From NCBI GenBank assembly GCA_038734275.1, contig JAVYOO010000001.1, positions 310,001 to 374,000 on the forward strand: 64,000 bases of DNA, in the 5' to 3' direction. The notes under the pieces are model-generated. The model saw only the letters and a list, made by a program, of their open reading frames with translations. It was not told where the DNA came from and ran no database searches. This DNA is from Archaeoglobaceae archaeon (GTDB lineage: Archaea > Halobacteriota > Archaeoglobi > Archaeoglobales > Archaeoglobaceae). This document shows, in pieces, positions 1 to 9,093 of this stretch. Position 1 is the first letter of the stretch, and each line of letters opens with the position of its first letter. The position numbers and the translations under genes are program-made.

Positions 1-810
1 GAAAAGGATTAAAAATACTTCTCTCATGGGTTTAAGATATTCGCCCAGCTCCTTATTTTTGGGGTGAGCTGAGAGGGCAACACCTGCAGAGAAGGCACCC
101 AAGGCGGGAGACAGACCAAAAAATTTCGAAATCATTGCGAATAGAAAAGCAGACGCAAGGATTATAGCGACACCCAGCTCGTTTGGTTCAACAACCTTCA
201 CAAAGAACCTTTTAACGATCGTTAGTCCGAATATGATTAGAACCGCAACGATCACAAGCGATAAGGCTCCAAATCTCAAGATCTCCACAATCTCTAATCC
301 TCCAAGCTTGAAACTTGGTAAAATTGCGAGAATTATGAGAGCATAGACGTCCTCAAGGATTGTAACTGTGAGTATTTGCTTCTTAACTTCTTGAGGAAAA
401 TTGAAGTTCTCCAACAAACTGTAAAGTATGGCTGTGCTGCTAAAGGAAGCAATGATCGCCAAGATCAGGATCTCTAAAATGTCCAGCTTCAAAAGATAAC
501 CAAAGATCATGGCGAGGATCAGGGCGAAAAAGACCTCAAATCCCAAGATCGTAAGGGGGATCAGATCCATTTTTCTTACTCTTTCAATTCCGATCTCTCT
601 TCCAATTTCGAAAACCAGCAAAGTGATGGCAATCTGTGAGAAAAAGCCAAGCAACTCTTTATTTGCCTCTATACTTCCTGAAAAGATCAGGCTGATCAAA
701 AATCCCGTCATTATATATCCAGCAATTCGAGATAACCCAATTCTCTCAAATAATAACGCCAATAATGCAGAAATACCAAGAAATATGGTAAGAAGCAGGT
801 ATACATCCAT
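1..810 (-). CDS. Kef-type cation/proton antiporter (CPA2 family), 3' end cut by the window edge
   Basis: Reading the minus strand from the ATG at 808-810 gives 270 open codons running off the window edge, so the protein continues beyond it. The translation is a string of hydrophobic segments, with an early stretch reading ALLFERIGLSRIAGYIMTG and a later FGLSPALGAFSAGVALS, typical of the Na+/H+ exchanger domain of Kef/NapA-like antiporters. The family exchanges monovalent cations for protons across the cytoplasmic membrane. Whether a C-terminal TrkA-N regulatory domain follows cannot be seen. It is divergent from the aIF2-beta gene. Confidence 0.8.
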   Translation of the reverse strand, partial: MDVYLLLTIFLGISALLALLFERIGLSRIAGYIMTGFLISLIFSGSIEANKELLGFFSQIAITLLVFEIGREIGIERVRKMDLIPLTILGFEVFFALILAMIFGYLLKLDILEILILAIIASFSSTAILYSLLENFNFPQEVKKQILTVTILEDVYALIILAILPSFKLGGLEIVEILRFGALSLVIVAVLIIFGLTIVKRFFVKVVEPNELGVAIILASAFLFAMISKFFGLSPALGAFSAGVALSAHPKNKELGEYLKPMREVFLILF

Positions 811-852
811 TCTTTATAAGCTTCAAAACCGAGAATTTAACTTTTTCGAGAA

Positions 853-862
853 CTTTTAAATA
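853..862 (+). promoter_or_regulatory. TATA box for the aIF2-beta gene
   Basis: CTTTTAAATA lies about 27 nt upstream of the ATG at 885, the distance at which archaeal transcription usually starts. The mRNA would therefore be leaderless or nearly so, and no Shine-Dalgarno match is seen next to the ATG. Confidence 0.6.
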
Positions 863-884
863 CTTCATCCTCCTATTTTCTACA

Positions 885-1292
885 ATGGAGGAATATCTTA
901 GATTGCTGGATCGTGCGATGGAGAAGTTATCTCAGAAGCCCATATTGAGGAAAGATCGCTTTGAAATACCGAAGGTGAGTGTTACAAGGGAAGGAGTTAG
1001 AACAATCCTGAGAAATCTATCGCAAATCGCAAAAACACTTAACAGAAGTGAGGATCATATCTATAAATACCTTGTGAAGTCTCTGGGGACTGCTGGCTTC
1101 ATCGACAATGGGAGGCTAATATTCCAGGGAAAGTTCTCGGAAGAGGAGATTCAGAAGGAGATAGATGAATACGTAAAGACATATGTTTTGTGCAAGGAGT
1201 GCAACGCTCCGGATACGGAACTGTTAAAAGAGGAGAGGGTCACTTTCCTGCGCTGTTTGGCCTGTGGGGCTAAGCAACCTGTAAAAGGATGA
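885..1292 (+). CDS. Translation initiation factor aIF2 subunit beta
   Basis: 135 residues, the usual size of aIF2-beta. The central region (about residues 25-95) is the IF2B/IF5 alpha-beta fold with the recognisable run LVKSLGTAGFID. The C-terminus carries a four-cysteine zinc ribbon (CKEC near residue 103 and CLAC near 126). The protein is part of the aIF2 heterotrimer that brings initiator Met-tRNA to the small ribosomal subunit. The stop overlaps the ATG of the next gene (ATGA), indicating translational coupling. Confidence 0.95.
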   Translation: MEEYLRLLDRAMEKLSQKPILRKDRFEIPKVSVTREGVRTILRNLSQIAKTLNRSEDHIYKYLVKSLGTAGFIDNGRLIFQGKFSEEEIQKEIDEYVKTYVLCKECNAPDTELLKEERVTFLRCLACGAKQPVKG

Positions 1293-1585
1293 AATTCAGG
1301 ATGAAAATATATCGGGTTAGGGGTGAAGTGCTCGTTGCTGTGTGCGATGCCGATATAGTTGGAAAAGTTTTTAGAGAGGGGAATTTGAAAATAGAGGTAA
1401 AGGAGGAATTTTACGGGACTGAGGAATTCGAAGAAAAAGATGTGGAAGAAGCACTTAGAAAGGCTACGATTGCGAATATTACTGGAAAAATGGCAGTTGA
1501 CCTGGCCATAAAGATAGGAATCGTGGATAAAGATAAGGTTTTAAGAATAGAAAATTGCCCCCATGCTCAAATGGTCTTAATTTAG
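1289..1585 (+). CDS. DUF424 family protein
   Basis: 98 residues. The translation matches the archaeal DUF424 family by its MKIYRVRGEVLVAVCDADI start and conserved KVFREGNLKIEV and ANITG segments. Its biochemical role is not established. The four-base overlap with aIF2-beta points to a translation-linked role, which is inference. The 3' end overlaps the end of convergent cobS by 9 bp. Confidence 0.8.
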   Translation: MKFRMKIYRVRGEVLVAVCDADIVGKVFREGNLKIEVKEEFYGTEEFEEKDVEEALRKATIANITGKMAVDLAIKIGIVDKDKVLRIENCPHAQMVLI

Positions 1586-2257
1586 AGATAAAATGCCAAG
1601 CATCGAAGCAAATGCTATACAGTTCGCCGATCCGATCACGTCGCCGTTTATCCCTCCAAATCTCGAGTGAGCGTATTTTTTTAAACAAAATATCATAAAA
1701 ATAGTTGAAATTGCAGCGATCAAACTTTCGATATTAATAATTACAAGTATTAATGGGATCGAACCAATTATTAAATCTCTTTTGGTTGCAAATTCCATAA
1801 AGTAGGCCCCCATCCCTTCCCAACTTGGTTTTGATGTGGTAAGAAGCAACAACATCGAGAATTTTGCTGTTATTTGCGAGATCACTATATCAAAAGCAGT
1901 TACGCTTAAAAAGCTATGGTATAGGACAATAAAATAAACACATAAAAACGCAACACCTCCTGCCCCTAACTGGATGTCTTTGAGAGCTTTGAGCTTTTTA
2001 TCTTTTGGTGCGAAAAATGCGTCTCCAAAATCCGCAAGACCGTCGACGTGATTTATGCCCTCAAGAGCAAGATATAGAAGAAGACAAAGAAGCCCGAATC
2101 CAAAAAATGCTGGAATTGAGATTAAGAATCCTAAAAAAAACCCTACAAACGGAAAAATCCACAGATTTCTCCTTAAAACTTCCACATCTCCTCCCACAGG
2201 GAGAGTTGTTAAGAATCCCAAGCTACTCTTCAAAATTTCTAAACCCGTATTCGCCAT
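1577..2257 (-). CDS. cobS: Adenosylcobinamide-GDP ribazoletransferase (cobalamin synthase)
   Basis: CobS joins adenosylcobinamide-GDP to alpha-ribazole(-phosphate), the last assembly step of cobalamin, in the membrane. The protein is strongly hydrophobic with several membrane segments. It has the family motifs LTTLPVG near the start and EGINHVDGLADFGDAFF (acidic, substrate-binding), followed by LGAGGVAFL. I chose the ATG at 2257; an in-frame TTG at 2269 is the other option. It overlaps pcm, and cobY lies one gene further upstream, so two late cobalamin genes sit together. Confidence 0.93.
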   Translation of the reverse strand: MANTGLEILKSSLGFLTTLPVGGDVEVLRRNLWIFPFVGFFLGFLISIPAFFGFGLLCLLLYLALEGINHVDGLADFGDAFFAPKDKKLKALKDIQLGAGGVAFLCVYFIVLYHSFLSVTAFDIVISQITAKFSMLLLLTTSKPSWEGMGAYFMEFATKRDLIIGSIPLILVIINIESLIAAISTIFMIFCLKKYAHSRFGGINGDVIGSANCIAFASMLGILSLN

Positions 2258-2873
2258 AGAGAAGCACAAATCTTACCGCTCCCCAATTCCTCCTTATTAT
2301 CCCATCTTTTTTCTCTACGATGTAGAGGTTCTGATACGTTTCACCAATCGGGATCACCATCTTTCCACCGGTTCGAAGTTGTTCAATAAGTGGTTTTGGA
2401 ATGTCTGGAGCAGATGCCGTGACATAAATCTTGTCGTAGGGTGCTTTTTCAGCGTATCCTTTACTGCCGTCTCCAACAACCACGATTACATTGTCGTAAC
2501 CAAGTGCATGAAGGTTTTGTTTGGCAATTTCTGCAAGTTCGGGAATTCTTTCAATTGAAATCACGAGTCCATCTTTACCAACTATCTCCGCAGTTACAGC
2601 CGCGTGATATCCACACCCTGTTCCAATCTCAAGAACTCTCTCCCCTTCTTTTAATTCCAGCAATTCGCACATTATTGCAACCATATGTGGTGCGCTAATA
2701 GTTTGTCCATGGCCAATTGGCAGGGGAGTATCGATATATGCTTCAGCACGATATCTTTCTGGAACAAAAAGATGTCTCGGAACCTTTTTTATTGCATTGT
2801 ATACCTTTTCACTGAGATTTAGCTCCTCTTTCAATCTATCTGCAAGTCTTTGCCTTTTTTCTTCATAGTCCAT
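2223..2873 (-). CDS. pcm: Protein-L-isoaspartate O-methyltransferase
   Basis: 216 residues, normal for PCMT. It contains the SAM-binding signature VLEIGTGCGYHAAV, the GHGQTISAPHMVA substrate-recognition motif and the C-terminal GGKMVIPIG block. The enzyme methylates isoaspartyl residues that arise by protein ageing so that they can revert to aspartate, a useful repair at high temperature. It overlaps both neighbours (cobY upstream, cobS downstream), so the three genes are probably one transcript. Confidence 0.96.
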   Translation of the reverse strand: MDYEEKRQRLADRLKEELNLSEKVYNAIKKVPRHLFVPERYRAEAYIDTPLPIGHGQTISAPHMVAIMCELLELKEGERVLEIGTGCGYHAAVTAEIVGKDGLVISIERIPELAEIAKQNLHALGYDNVIVVVGDGSKGYAEKAPYDKIYVTASAPDIPKPLIEQLRTGGKMVIPIGETYQNLYIVEKKDGIIRRNWGAVRFVLLYGEYGFRNFEE

Positions 2874-3370
2874 AACTTCTCAGCCTTTTTTACATCTTCC
2901 AATGTGTTGATATTTAAGACGTCATCAACTATATATATTTCCTCTTCCTGTTCACCCTCTTCATCGGCAATTATTATGTTTATTCCAACAGCCTCACCAT
3001 CTTTAACTGCTCTAAGAGCCTTTTTTCCGCAATTCCTGTAGTGTGAGACTATCTCGTCGATTATGCCATCACGCAGGTAAATGAGATCTGAGCATACGAT
3101 CAATATAGCACCCTTTAATGTTAAGATTTTAATAGCTTCACTGTAATCCTCAATGAATCCTCTTCCTTTAGCTCTGAAAAACCTGATCCCAATGCTTTCG
3201 AGATATTTTTCAGTTTTTGGAGTAAATGGTGAAGTGATCGCTATTACATCATGTGAGGACAAAGCTTTTAGGGCATGATCTATAAGTTTTAGACCACAAA
3301 CTTCAAATAGGGGCTTCTCCCCAGACTTTAGCCTTTCTCCCTTACCACCGCACATAAGCAGTGCGAGCAT
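2831..3370 (-). CDS. cobY: Adenosylcobinamide-phosphate guanylyltransferase (archaeal CobY)
   Basis: About 179 residues. The N-terminal LLMCGGKGERLKSGEKPLF is the nucleotidyltransferase motif of CobY/MobA-like enzymes. CobY is the archaeal replacement for the bacterial CobU guanylyltransferase and makes the adenosylcobinamide-GDP that CobS uses, which fits the adjacent cobS. Start taken at the ATG at 3370; a TTG lies one codon earlier. It overlaps pcm by 43 bp and is divergent from the S3Ae operon. Confidence 0.9.
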   Translation of the reverse strand: MLALLMCGGKGERLKSGEKPLFEVCGLKLIDHALKALSSHDVIAITSPFTPKTEKYLESIGIRFFRAKGRGFIEDYSEAIKILTLKGAILIVCSDLIYLRDGIIDEIVSHYRNCGKKALRAVKDGEAVGINIIIADEEGEQEEEIYIVDDVLNINTLEDVKKAEKLWTMKKKGKDLQID

Positions 3371-3415
3371 CAAAAGTTTTATTAATTGTCCGAACTAAAG
3401 CTTTTCCGATCGAAC

Positions 3416-4024
3416 ATGGCGAGAAAGAGGGTTGCAAGAGTAAAGGATAAGTGGGCAAGTAAGAAATGGTTCACACTTCTGGCTCCAGAGTATTTTGGGA
3501 TGACAGAGGTAGGCGAGACTCCAGCAAGCGATCCAGAGTTAGTAGTTGGCAGGACTGTGGAAACGACTTTGGCAGACCTAACGGGAGATGCTTCAAACCA
3601 GAATCCATACAAGAAGTTGGTCTTTAAAGTCCATAGAGTTGCTGGCGAAAAAGCTTACACAAAGTTTCACAGGTTTGAGCTGATGAGAGAGTATCTGAAT
3701 AGTCTCGTAAGGCGGAGAACCAGCAAAGTTGAAGACGTGATAGACATTCAGACTGCGGATGGTTACAGGCTTAGAGTGAAACCTGTTGTCTTCACAGTTA
3801 AGAGGTGCAAGAGCTCTCAGAAGAGAGCTATAAGGGCAATTTCAAGAGAAGTCATAGAAAGCAAGAGTTCATTGAATTTTGTTCAGTTCCTCCAAGAATG
3901 CATTCTTGGAAAAGTCCCATCTGAGATTTACAAGGGCGCCAAGAAGATATACCCAATCAGAAGAGTTGAAATCAGAAAAATAGAATTGCTGAGTGAGCCC
4001 AAAACAGAGGTGGTCGCAGGATGA
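3416..4024 (+). CDS. rps3ae: Small-subunit ribosomal protein eS1 (S3Ae)
   Basis: 202 residues from the ATG at 3416. The start reads [19 protein letters not shown], typical of archaeal S3Ae, followed by the conserved [14 protein letters not shown] and later [18 protein letters not shown]. An upstream in-frame TTG at 3386 would add ten residues with no family support. It begins a run of four overlapping genes for ribosomal proteins and RNA processing. Confidence 0.95.
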   Translation: MARKRVARVKDKWASKKWFTLLAPEYFGMTEVGETPASDPELVVGRTVETTLADLTGDASNQNPYKKLVFKVHRVAGEKAYTKFHRFELMREYLNSLVRRRTSKVEDVIDIQTADGYRLRVKPVVFTVKRCKSSQKRAIRAISREVIESKSSLNFVQFLQECILGKVPSEIYKGAKKIYPIRRVEIRKIELLSEPKTEVVAG

Positions 4025-4596
4025 AGTCCATGTATGCATTCATCGGACAGACTTGGCAAAATGAGGAACTGATGAAGCCTTTGATGTGGAAAAGACTCCA
4101 GCAGTGGCGCAGAGAACCAGCAGTTGTGAGAATTGAAAGACCTACAAGACTTAACAGAGCCAGAGCTTTGGGCTACAAGGCTAAGAGAGGCATAATTGTT
4201 GTGCGGGTCAGAGTTAGAAGAGGTGGAAGACTACCGAGGAGACCAAGTAGAGGAAGGAAGACGAAAAATCAGATGGTAAGCAAGTTAACACCAAAAAAGG
4301 GACTTCAGTGGATTGCTGAAGAGAGAGCAAATAGAAAATATCCGAACATGGAGGTTCTGGGCTCATACTGGGTTGGTGAGGATGCTAAATTCAAGTGGTT
4401 TGAGGTTATCCTCGTTGACAGAAGCTGTCCAGATATTATTGCAGATAAAGATCTCTGCTGGATAACAAGACAGAAGGGAAGGGTTTACAGGGGTTTAACA
4501 CCTGCAGGAAGGAGAGCAAGAGGACTGAGAAGAAGAGGAAGGGGGGCAGAGAAGATTAGACCAAGCTATAGAGCAAATTTCAGGAATGAAAGGTAG
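4021..4596 (+). CDS. rpl15e: Large-subunit ribosomal protein eL15
   Basis: 191 residues, very basic. Conserved blocks include [34 protein letters not shown] and [19 protein letters not shown], then [18 protein letters not shown]. The ATG overlaps the S3Ae stop (ATGA), so the two are translationally coupled. Confidence 0.97.
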   Translation: MKSMYAFIGQTWQNEELMKPLMWKRLQQWRREPAVVRIERPTRLNRARALGYKAKRGIIVVRVRVRRGGRLPRRPSRGRKTKNQMVSKLTPKKGLQWIAEERANRKYPNMEVLGSYWVGEDAKFKWFEVILVDRSCPDIIADKDLCWITRQKGRVYRGLTPAGRRARGLRRRGRGAEKIRPSYRANFRNER

Positions 4597-5020
4597 AATT
4601 GAATGGATTAAAGTTTCGGCAGTTGTTCACTCTACTGAAAGTAGAGAAAAAGTTTCTAAAGCACTTGCAAATCTTTTTCCTTTTGATTTCGAAATTCAGG
4701 TTAGCAAGGCTGAGGGGCACTATGGTAATCCCCTTGAGTATCTTGAAGTAGAACTTAAAAAAAGCTCTGAAATAAAATTATTTTGGAAGAATTTAGTGAA
4801 TTTGCTCAAAGATAAAAGAGAGATCTTATTGAACACACTTGAAGATAGAGTAGATGCGCAGAATGTGTTGCATATAAGGCTTGACAAACAGAAGGCTTAT
4901 CTTGGTGAATTTGAATTATCTGGCACGGACCCCATAGCGGTAAAAGTGAAGCTCGTTGTTTTCCCTGCAAAAAGGGAAAAAGTCTTGGAATTTGCAAGAG
5001 AACTATGTTCGATTTTGTGA
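4586..5020 (+). CDS. COG1325-type RNA-binding protein (exosome-associated, putative)
   Basis: 144 residues. The sequence ([39 protein letters not shown], and a hydrophobic beta-rich end) matches the archaeal COG1325 family, which has an L5-like RNA-binding fold and is predicted to act with the exosome. It overlaps L15e by 11 bp and RNase P p30 by 16 bp. This placement between a ribosomal protein and an RNase P subunit supports a role in RNA processing. Confidence 0.8.
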   Translation: MKGRIEWIKVSAVVHSTESREKVSKALANLFPFDFEIQVSKAEGHYGNPLEYLEVELKKSSEIKLFWKNLVNLLKDKREILLNTLEDRVDAQNVLHIRLDKQKAYLGEFELSGTDPIAVKVKLVVFPAKREKVLEFARELCSIL

Positions 5021-5586
5021 GATTTTCTCCACCTAAAATCGATCTCGGTTTTCGTGGATTTGTCGTTTTAAGCGAAAAACCCATGAAAGATGGGTATTAC
5101 GGCTACATAGTTAGAGCTGAAAGTTCAGAAGAGCTAAAGGAGAAGTTAAAAAGCATTGAAAATTCAATTGTGGCTGTTGACTGCACCCTGGGGCTTTGTA
5201 AAGAAGCGGTGATGAGAAAAAAAGTCGATATCATTCTCGATAACGAGCGAAGAGAACTCGATTACGCGACACTCAAGCTTGCGAAGGAGAAAGATGTAGC
5301 CATAGAATTTGGCCTCTCTAAATTCTTGGTTACCAGAGGTTTAAGAAGATCTCTGTTGTTTTCGAGATTAAAGCAAGAAGCGAAGATTGTTAAAAAATTC
5401 GACACACCTTTCATCATAACTTCTTCTGCAGAGAATGTTTATCAGCTTAGGACAAGGAAGCAAGTGGAAACTTTTTTTTCATATTTTGGTTTTGATGTGA
5501 AAAAGGCAAGGTTTTTTGCGGAAAGAATAGTCAGGAGATACTACGACGATACCTATGTTATGGATGGATTCGTGATTGAGCAATAG
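5005..5586 (+). CDS. rnp3: Ribonuclease P protein component 3 (Rpp30)
   Basis: 193 residues. The middle region has the TIM-barrel-like features of archaeal p30: DIILDNERRELDYATLKLAKEK, followed by AIEFGLSKFLVTRGLRRS and an ITSSAENVYQLRTRK block. It binds the RNase P RNA together with Pop5 and helps mature tRNA 5' ends. It is the last gene of the S3Ae operon. Confidence 0.9.
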   Translation: MFDFVRFSPPKIDLGFRGFVVLSEKPMKDGYYGYIVRAESSEELKEKLKSIENSIVAVDCTLGLCKEAVMRKKVDIILDNERRELDYATLKLAKEKDVAIEFGLSKFLVTRGLRRSLLFSRLKQEAKIVKKFDTPFIITSSAENVYQLRTRKQVETFFSYFGFDVKKARFFAERIVRRYYDDTYVMDGFVIEQ

Positions 5587-5652
5587 GCAATTCTTTTTTA
5601 ATGGTTTTGCGGTTGTGGAAATCTTAAAATACCCGCAGTATAAATTAGGCTA

Positions 5653-7188
5653 ATGAACGAAATTTCATTGCCATATAAAACAAGATCACTCTGTCCTGAA
5701 TGTCTGGCTATAATCGATGCAGAAGTTTACGCTGAAAATGGCAAGGTGATGATAAAGAAGGTTTGCAAAGAACATGGGGAATTCGAAGACGTTTACTGGG
5801 GAGATGTGGAGCTTTTTAAGAGAGCTTCAAGGTTTGCAAGAGACGGTAAAGGAATTGAAAATCCGATTACCCAAAAAGGCAATTGTCCTTTTAGCTGTGG
5901 TCTATGTGGTAACCACAAAAGCCATACCGCACTGCTGAACATTGTCTTAACGAATAGATGTGATCTTGCCTGCTGGTATTGTTTCTTCTACGCAAAAAGA
6001 GCAGGATATGTTTATGAGCCCACAATTGAGCAAATAAGACAAATGGTCAGACTTGCAAGGCAAATTAAACCAGTTCCCTGCAATGCTGTGCAGTTAACTG
6101 GCGGGGAACCAGCTTTAAGAGAAGACCTGCTTGAAATTATCAGGGTGATAAAGGAGGAGGGCTACGATCATGTTCAGCTAAACACAAACGGCATAAGACT
6201 GGCACTTGAAGAAGATTTCGCAAAGAAGGTTAGGGAAGCGGGTGTTAACACAGTATATCTTTCTTATGATGGAGTTGATGAAAAAACGAACCCCAAAAAC
6301 CATCAAGAGATACCAAAGATCCTTGAGAACTGCAGAAAAGCTGATCTGGGCATCGTTCTTGTGCCAACCATAATCAGAAATGTTAACGATCACCAGCTTG
6401 CAGATATAATAAGATTTGCTGCTAAAAACGTAGACATAGTTCGTGGTGTCAACTTCCAGCCAGTGAGCCTTGTAGGGAGCATGCCCAAAAAGGAAAGGGA
6501 GCAGTATAGGATTACGATTCCAGATTGTCTAAAAGCCATAGAAGAGCAAACCGAAGGGGAGATAACCAGAGACGACTTTTATCCAGTTCCAAGTGTAGTC
6601 CCTGTCTCGAAATTCGTTGAGGCGATAACTTCGAGACCACAATACGAGTTAACTGCCCATTTTGCATGTGGAATGGCAACCTACGTCTTCATCGAAGATG
6701 GAAAAATGATCCCTATTACGAGATTTGTAGACATAAACGGATTCCTCGACTTCCTCGACAAAAAGGCGGATTATATACGGGATAGTAAAATTAAATCTGT
6801 CAAGGCTTTGAAGAACCTGATAGACATGCGTAGGTTTATAGATTCGTCTAAGGCTCCAAAGGGAATGAGTTTAAGGAAAATTCTCTTCAACATTCTTCTC
6901 AAGCATGATTACTCTGCGCTGGGAGAATTCCACAAGAAATCTCTCTTCATAGGCTTCATGCACTTCCAAGATCTATACAACTACGACATAGCAAGAGTTG
7001 AGCGTTGCGAAATTCACTATGCAACTCCTGATGGCAGAATAATACCCTTCTGCACATTTAATGTTATTCCTGAATACTACAGGGACAAGATCCAGGAGAA
7101 GTTTGCCATCCCAATTGAGGAGTGGGAGAAAAGGACTGGAAGGAAGCTTAAAGACGACATATACAGAGTTGTGAGGAGACCAAGATGA
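5653..7188 (+). CDS. Radical SAM enzyme of the tetraether lipid synthase (Tes) type
   Basis: 511 residues. The radical SAM cluster motif is CDLACWYC (CX3CX2C) near residue 103, with the SAM-binding LTGGEPALR some 40 residues later. An N-terminal CPEC/CKEHGEFEDVYW module and the CPFSCGLCGNHKSHT motif would hold further iron centres, and more cysteines follow near the C-terminus. This layout matches the COG1964 family, whose characterised members (MJ0619, MA_1486) join archaeol chains into macrocyclic and tetraether lipids. Archaeoglobales make such lipids, so this role is likely, but paralogues with other substrates exist. The end overlaps nadM. TTAAAATAC about 30 nt upstream could be the TATA box. 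Confidence 0.8.
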   Translation: MNEISLPYKTRSLCPECLAIIDAEVYAENGKVMIKKVCKEHGEFEDVYWGDVELFKRASRFARDGKGIENPITQKGNCPFSCGLCGNHKSHTALLNIVLTNRCDLACWYCFFYAKRAGYVYEPTIEQIRQMVRLARQIKPVPCNAVQLTGGEPALREDLLEIIRVIKEEGYDHVQLNTNGIRLALEEDFAKKVREAGVNTVYLSYDGVDEKTNPKNHQEIPKILENCRKADLGIVLVPTIIRNVNDHQLADIIRFAAKNVDIVRGVNFQPVSLVGSMPKKEREQYRITIPDCLKAIEEQTEGEITRDDFYPVPSVVPVSKFVEAITSRPQYELTAHFACGMATYVFIEDGKMIPITRFVDINGFLDFLDKKADYIRDSKIKSVKALKNLIDMRRFIDSSKAPKGMSLRKILFNILLKHDYSALGEFHKKSLFIGFMHFQDLYNYDIARVERCEIHYATPDGRIIPFCTFNVIPEYYRDKIQEKFAIPIEEWEKRTGRKLKDDIYRVVRRPR

Positions 7189-7697
7189 GAGGGCTATTCA
7201 TTGGCAGATTTCAGCCCTACCATTTAGGACATCACGAAGTCGTTAAGAAGATTCTGGAGGAAGTCGATGAACTCATTATAGGAATTGGCAGTGCTCAAGA
7301 AAGCCATACGCTTGAGAACCCATTTACTGCTGGAGAACGAATTATGATGATTTCAAGAGCTATAGATGAGCTCGGAACACGGAAAAAGGTTTACATAATC
7401 CCACTCGAAGACATCTATCGCAATAGCCTATGGGTGACCCACATCTGTTCAATGGTCCCTCCCTTCGAAGTGGTTTACACAAACAACCCTCTCGTGTATC
7501 GGCTTTTCAAGGAGGCGAACTTCAACGTGGTAAAGACGGGTATGATCAACAGACACGAGTATCATGGCACTGAAATAAGGAAGAAGATGCTTGAAGGCGA
7601 TGACTGGGAAAAATTTGTGCCAAAAGCTGTCGTAGAAGTTATAAAGGAGATCGGCGGGATTGAGAGAATAAGAGAGATCGCAGGGAAGGATTTTTGA
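7185..7697 (+). CDS. nadM: Nicotinamide-nucleotide adenylyltransferase, copy 1
   Basis: 170 residues. GRFQPYHLGHHE at the N-terminus is the HxGH nucleotidyltransferase motif, and SHTLENPFTAGERI and the later HGTEIRKKML are the other archaeal NMNAT signatures. It converts NMN (or NaMN) and ATP to NAD(+). It overlaps the Tes-like gene by 4 bp. A second, clearly divergent copy is encoded at 17128-17649. Confidence 0.92.
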   Translation: MRGLFIGRFQPYHLGHHEVVKKILEEVDELIIGIGSAQESHTLENPFTAGERIMMISRAIDELGTRKKVYIIPLEDIYRNSLWVTHICSMVPPFEVVYTNNPLVYRLFKEANFNVVKTGMINRHEYHGTEIRKKMLEGDDWEKFVPKAVVEVIKEIGGIERIREIAGKDF

Positions 7698-7740
7698 TTA
7701 GGCGACTATATTAATTATCGTGGAGCCAATTTGACAAAAT

Positions 7741-7750
7741 TTTTAAATAC
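7741..7750 (+). promoter_or_regulatory. TATA box for the membrane-protein gene at 7769
   Basis: TTTTAAATAC lies about 25 nt upstream of the ATG at 7769, again the spacing for a leaderless transcript. Confidence 0.55.
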
Positions 7751-7768
7751 AAAACTCTTAGAAAATTA

Positions 7769-8905
7769 ATGAAAAAGGTGAGTGGTATGCGAAAAGAAAT
7801 AATTGCAACACCCTTTCTTACTTATTTTGGGATTTTTGGTCTGATTTATGGTTTTCTACTTATGGGAGCCATGCAGTCCCCTTTCGTTTTTATGAACTCA
7901 ATTTTGATTGTTGTGACTGGATCCTTGTCTCTTGCACTTGCAATCGCCTTATTATTAAATCTTGAAAAGCCCATGAAAATTACACTCTCATTAGCTGTTA
8001 TTTGCTTCTTTGTAGCTATTTCAATTTTGTCTCTGCTTGATCTCAGCACGATTGAGAGAACAATCAGAAATCTAAATTCTGGGCAAATTGTAATTTTGAA
8101 CACCTACTTTTTTTACGGATTCTGGATAGCTCTTTTAGCCACGGTTTTGATGATCTTGTTCACAATTTCTGAAAAGGTGAAATTACCAAAAACAGACAAG
8201 ACTTCAAAAGAAATAAAAGAGCTGAAGGGAGGGTTATCTTCGTTTGATTTCACTGTGTTCAAATTGATTTCAGAGGGCGCCACAACCATAGAGAAAATTC
8301 AAGAGAAAATTCCGAGCGTCTCAATGCAAGCGATTCAGAGTTCAATTGATTTGCTGTTGGAAAAAGACTACATTGTGCTGGAAAACGGAGAGTATAAACT
8401 AACGATTCTTGGATTCGAGTTTTTCAGAAGATTAGAAGGAAAAGAGAAATGGGAGGTGAAAGACGGTAAAAAGGAGATCGTAAAACCGACTTTAATCACA
8501 AAAATTTTGAACACAATGGCTCTCTTTCTATTTACAGCTTTTCTTATTTTTCCGTTGGCGAGTCTTGGAGGCTTCGGAGTAAATTCAGTTTACCTTTTCG
8601 AGCTTCTTGGTAAGCTTAATTACCTGACGTTCATCATCTATTTTCTGCTGGTCAGCATCTTTATATTTTCGATTTATGCTCATTACAGGCCAGGATATGC
8701 CTTAGTTAGCGGAGTCTTGGGTATAATTCTCGCATTTATCTTAAATTACTATCTTCTCGCAAATTTAACCCTTGATTTATTTGTAGCAAAAGTAAAACCG
8801 AACTACGAGATCGGGTTTTACCTACTCATTCTCGCCTCATTCCTATGGTTAATATCATATTTTACGGCAAAGAGAATAAATCAGACAGAAGGGGCGAATA
8901 CATGA
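7769..8905 (+). CDS. Membrane protein with an internal winged-helix domain (unknown function)
   Basis: 378 residues. There are about four transmembrane segments in residues 10-135. A soluble middle part (about 155-235) then reads like a winged helix: DFTVFKLISEGATTIEKIQ, a SMQAIQSSIDLLLEKDYIV helix pair and an ENGEYKLTILG wing. About four more membrane segments follow to residue 370. I do not recognise a named family. A DNA-binding-like domain between two membrane bundles suggests a membrane-bound sensor or regulator, which is inference. The next small membrane gene overlaps its stop. Confidence 0.6.
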   Translation: MKKVSGMRKEIIATPFLTYFGIFGLIYGFLLMGAMQSPFVFMNSILIVVTGSLSLALAIALLLNLEKPMKITLSLAVICFFVAISILSLLDLSTIERTIRNLNSGQIVILNTYFFYGFWIALLATVLMILFTISEKVKLPKTDKTSKEIKELKGGLSSFDFTVFKLISEGATTIEKIQEKIPSVSMQAIQSSIDLLLEKDYIVLENGEYKLTILGFEFFRRLEGKEKWEVKDGKKEIVKPTLITKILNTMALFLFTAFLIFPLASLGGFGVNSVYLFELLGKLNYLTFIIYFLLVSIFIFSIYAHYRPGYALVSGVLGIILAFILNYYLLANLTLDLFVAKVKPNYEIGFYLLILASFLWLISYFTAKRINQTEGANT

Positions 8906-9093
8906 AAAAAGAACAACTCGAATTCATTCTCTACAATCGCTATCGAAGCCTGACTGATGACGAAGACAGCTCAGAAAATTTTCCTAAAAACCTTTCAGAA
9001 CTTATAGGAGCGATAATAGGGACAATTCTGGCTTTTGTTTTAGTGTTTATGCTATTTATTGGCATCCTAATTTTGCTTAATGAGATATTTTAG
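8902..9093 (+). CDS. Small single-span membrane protein (63 aa)
   Basis: Start ATG at 8902 overlaps the stop of the preceding gene (ATGA), which supports real coupling. The N-terminal half is charged (MKKEQLEFILYNRYRSL, then DDEDSSENFPKN). The C-terminal half is one long membrane helix (LIGAIIGTILAFVLVFMLFI). It probably works with the winged-helix membrane protein. Family not recognised. Confidence 0.6.
   Translation: MKKEQLEFILYNRYRSLTDDEDSSENFPKNLSELIGAIIGTILAFVLVFMLFIGILILLNEIF

Noticed and set aside
3386-3415. TTG start giving a ten-residue longer S3Ae
   Set aside because: S3Ae proteins start with MARK-type sequence, matching the ATG at 3416.
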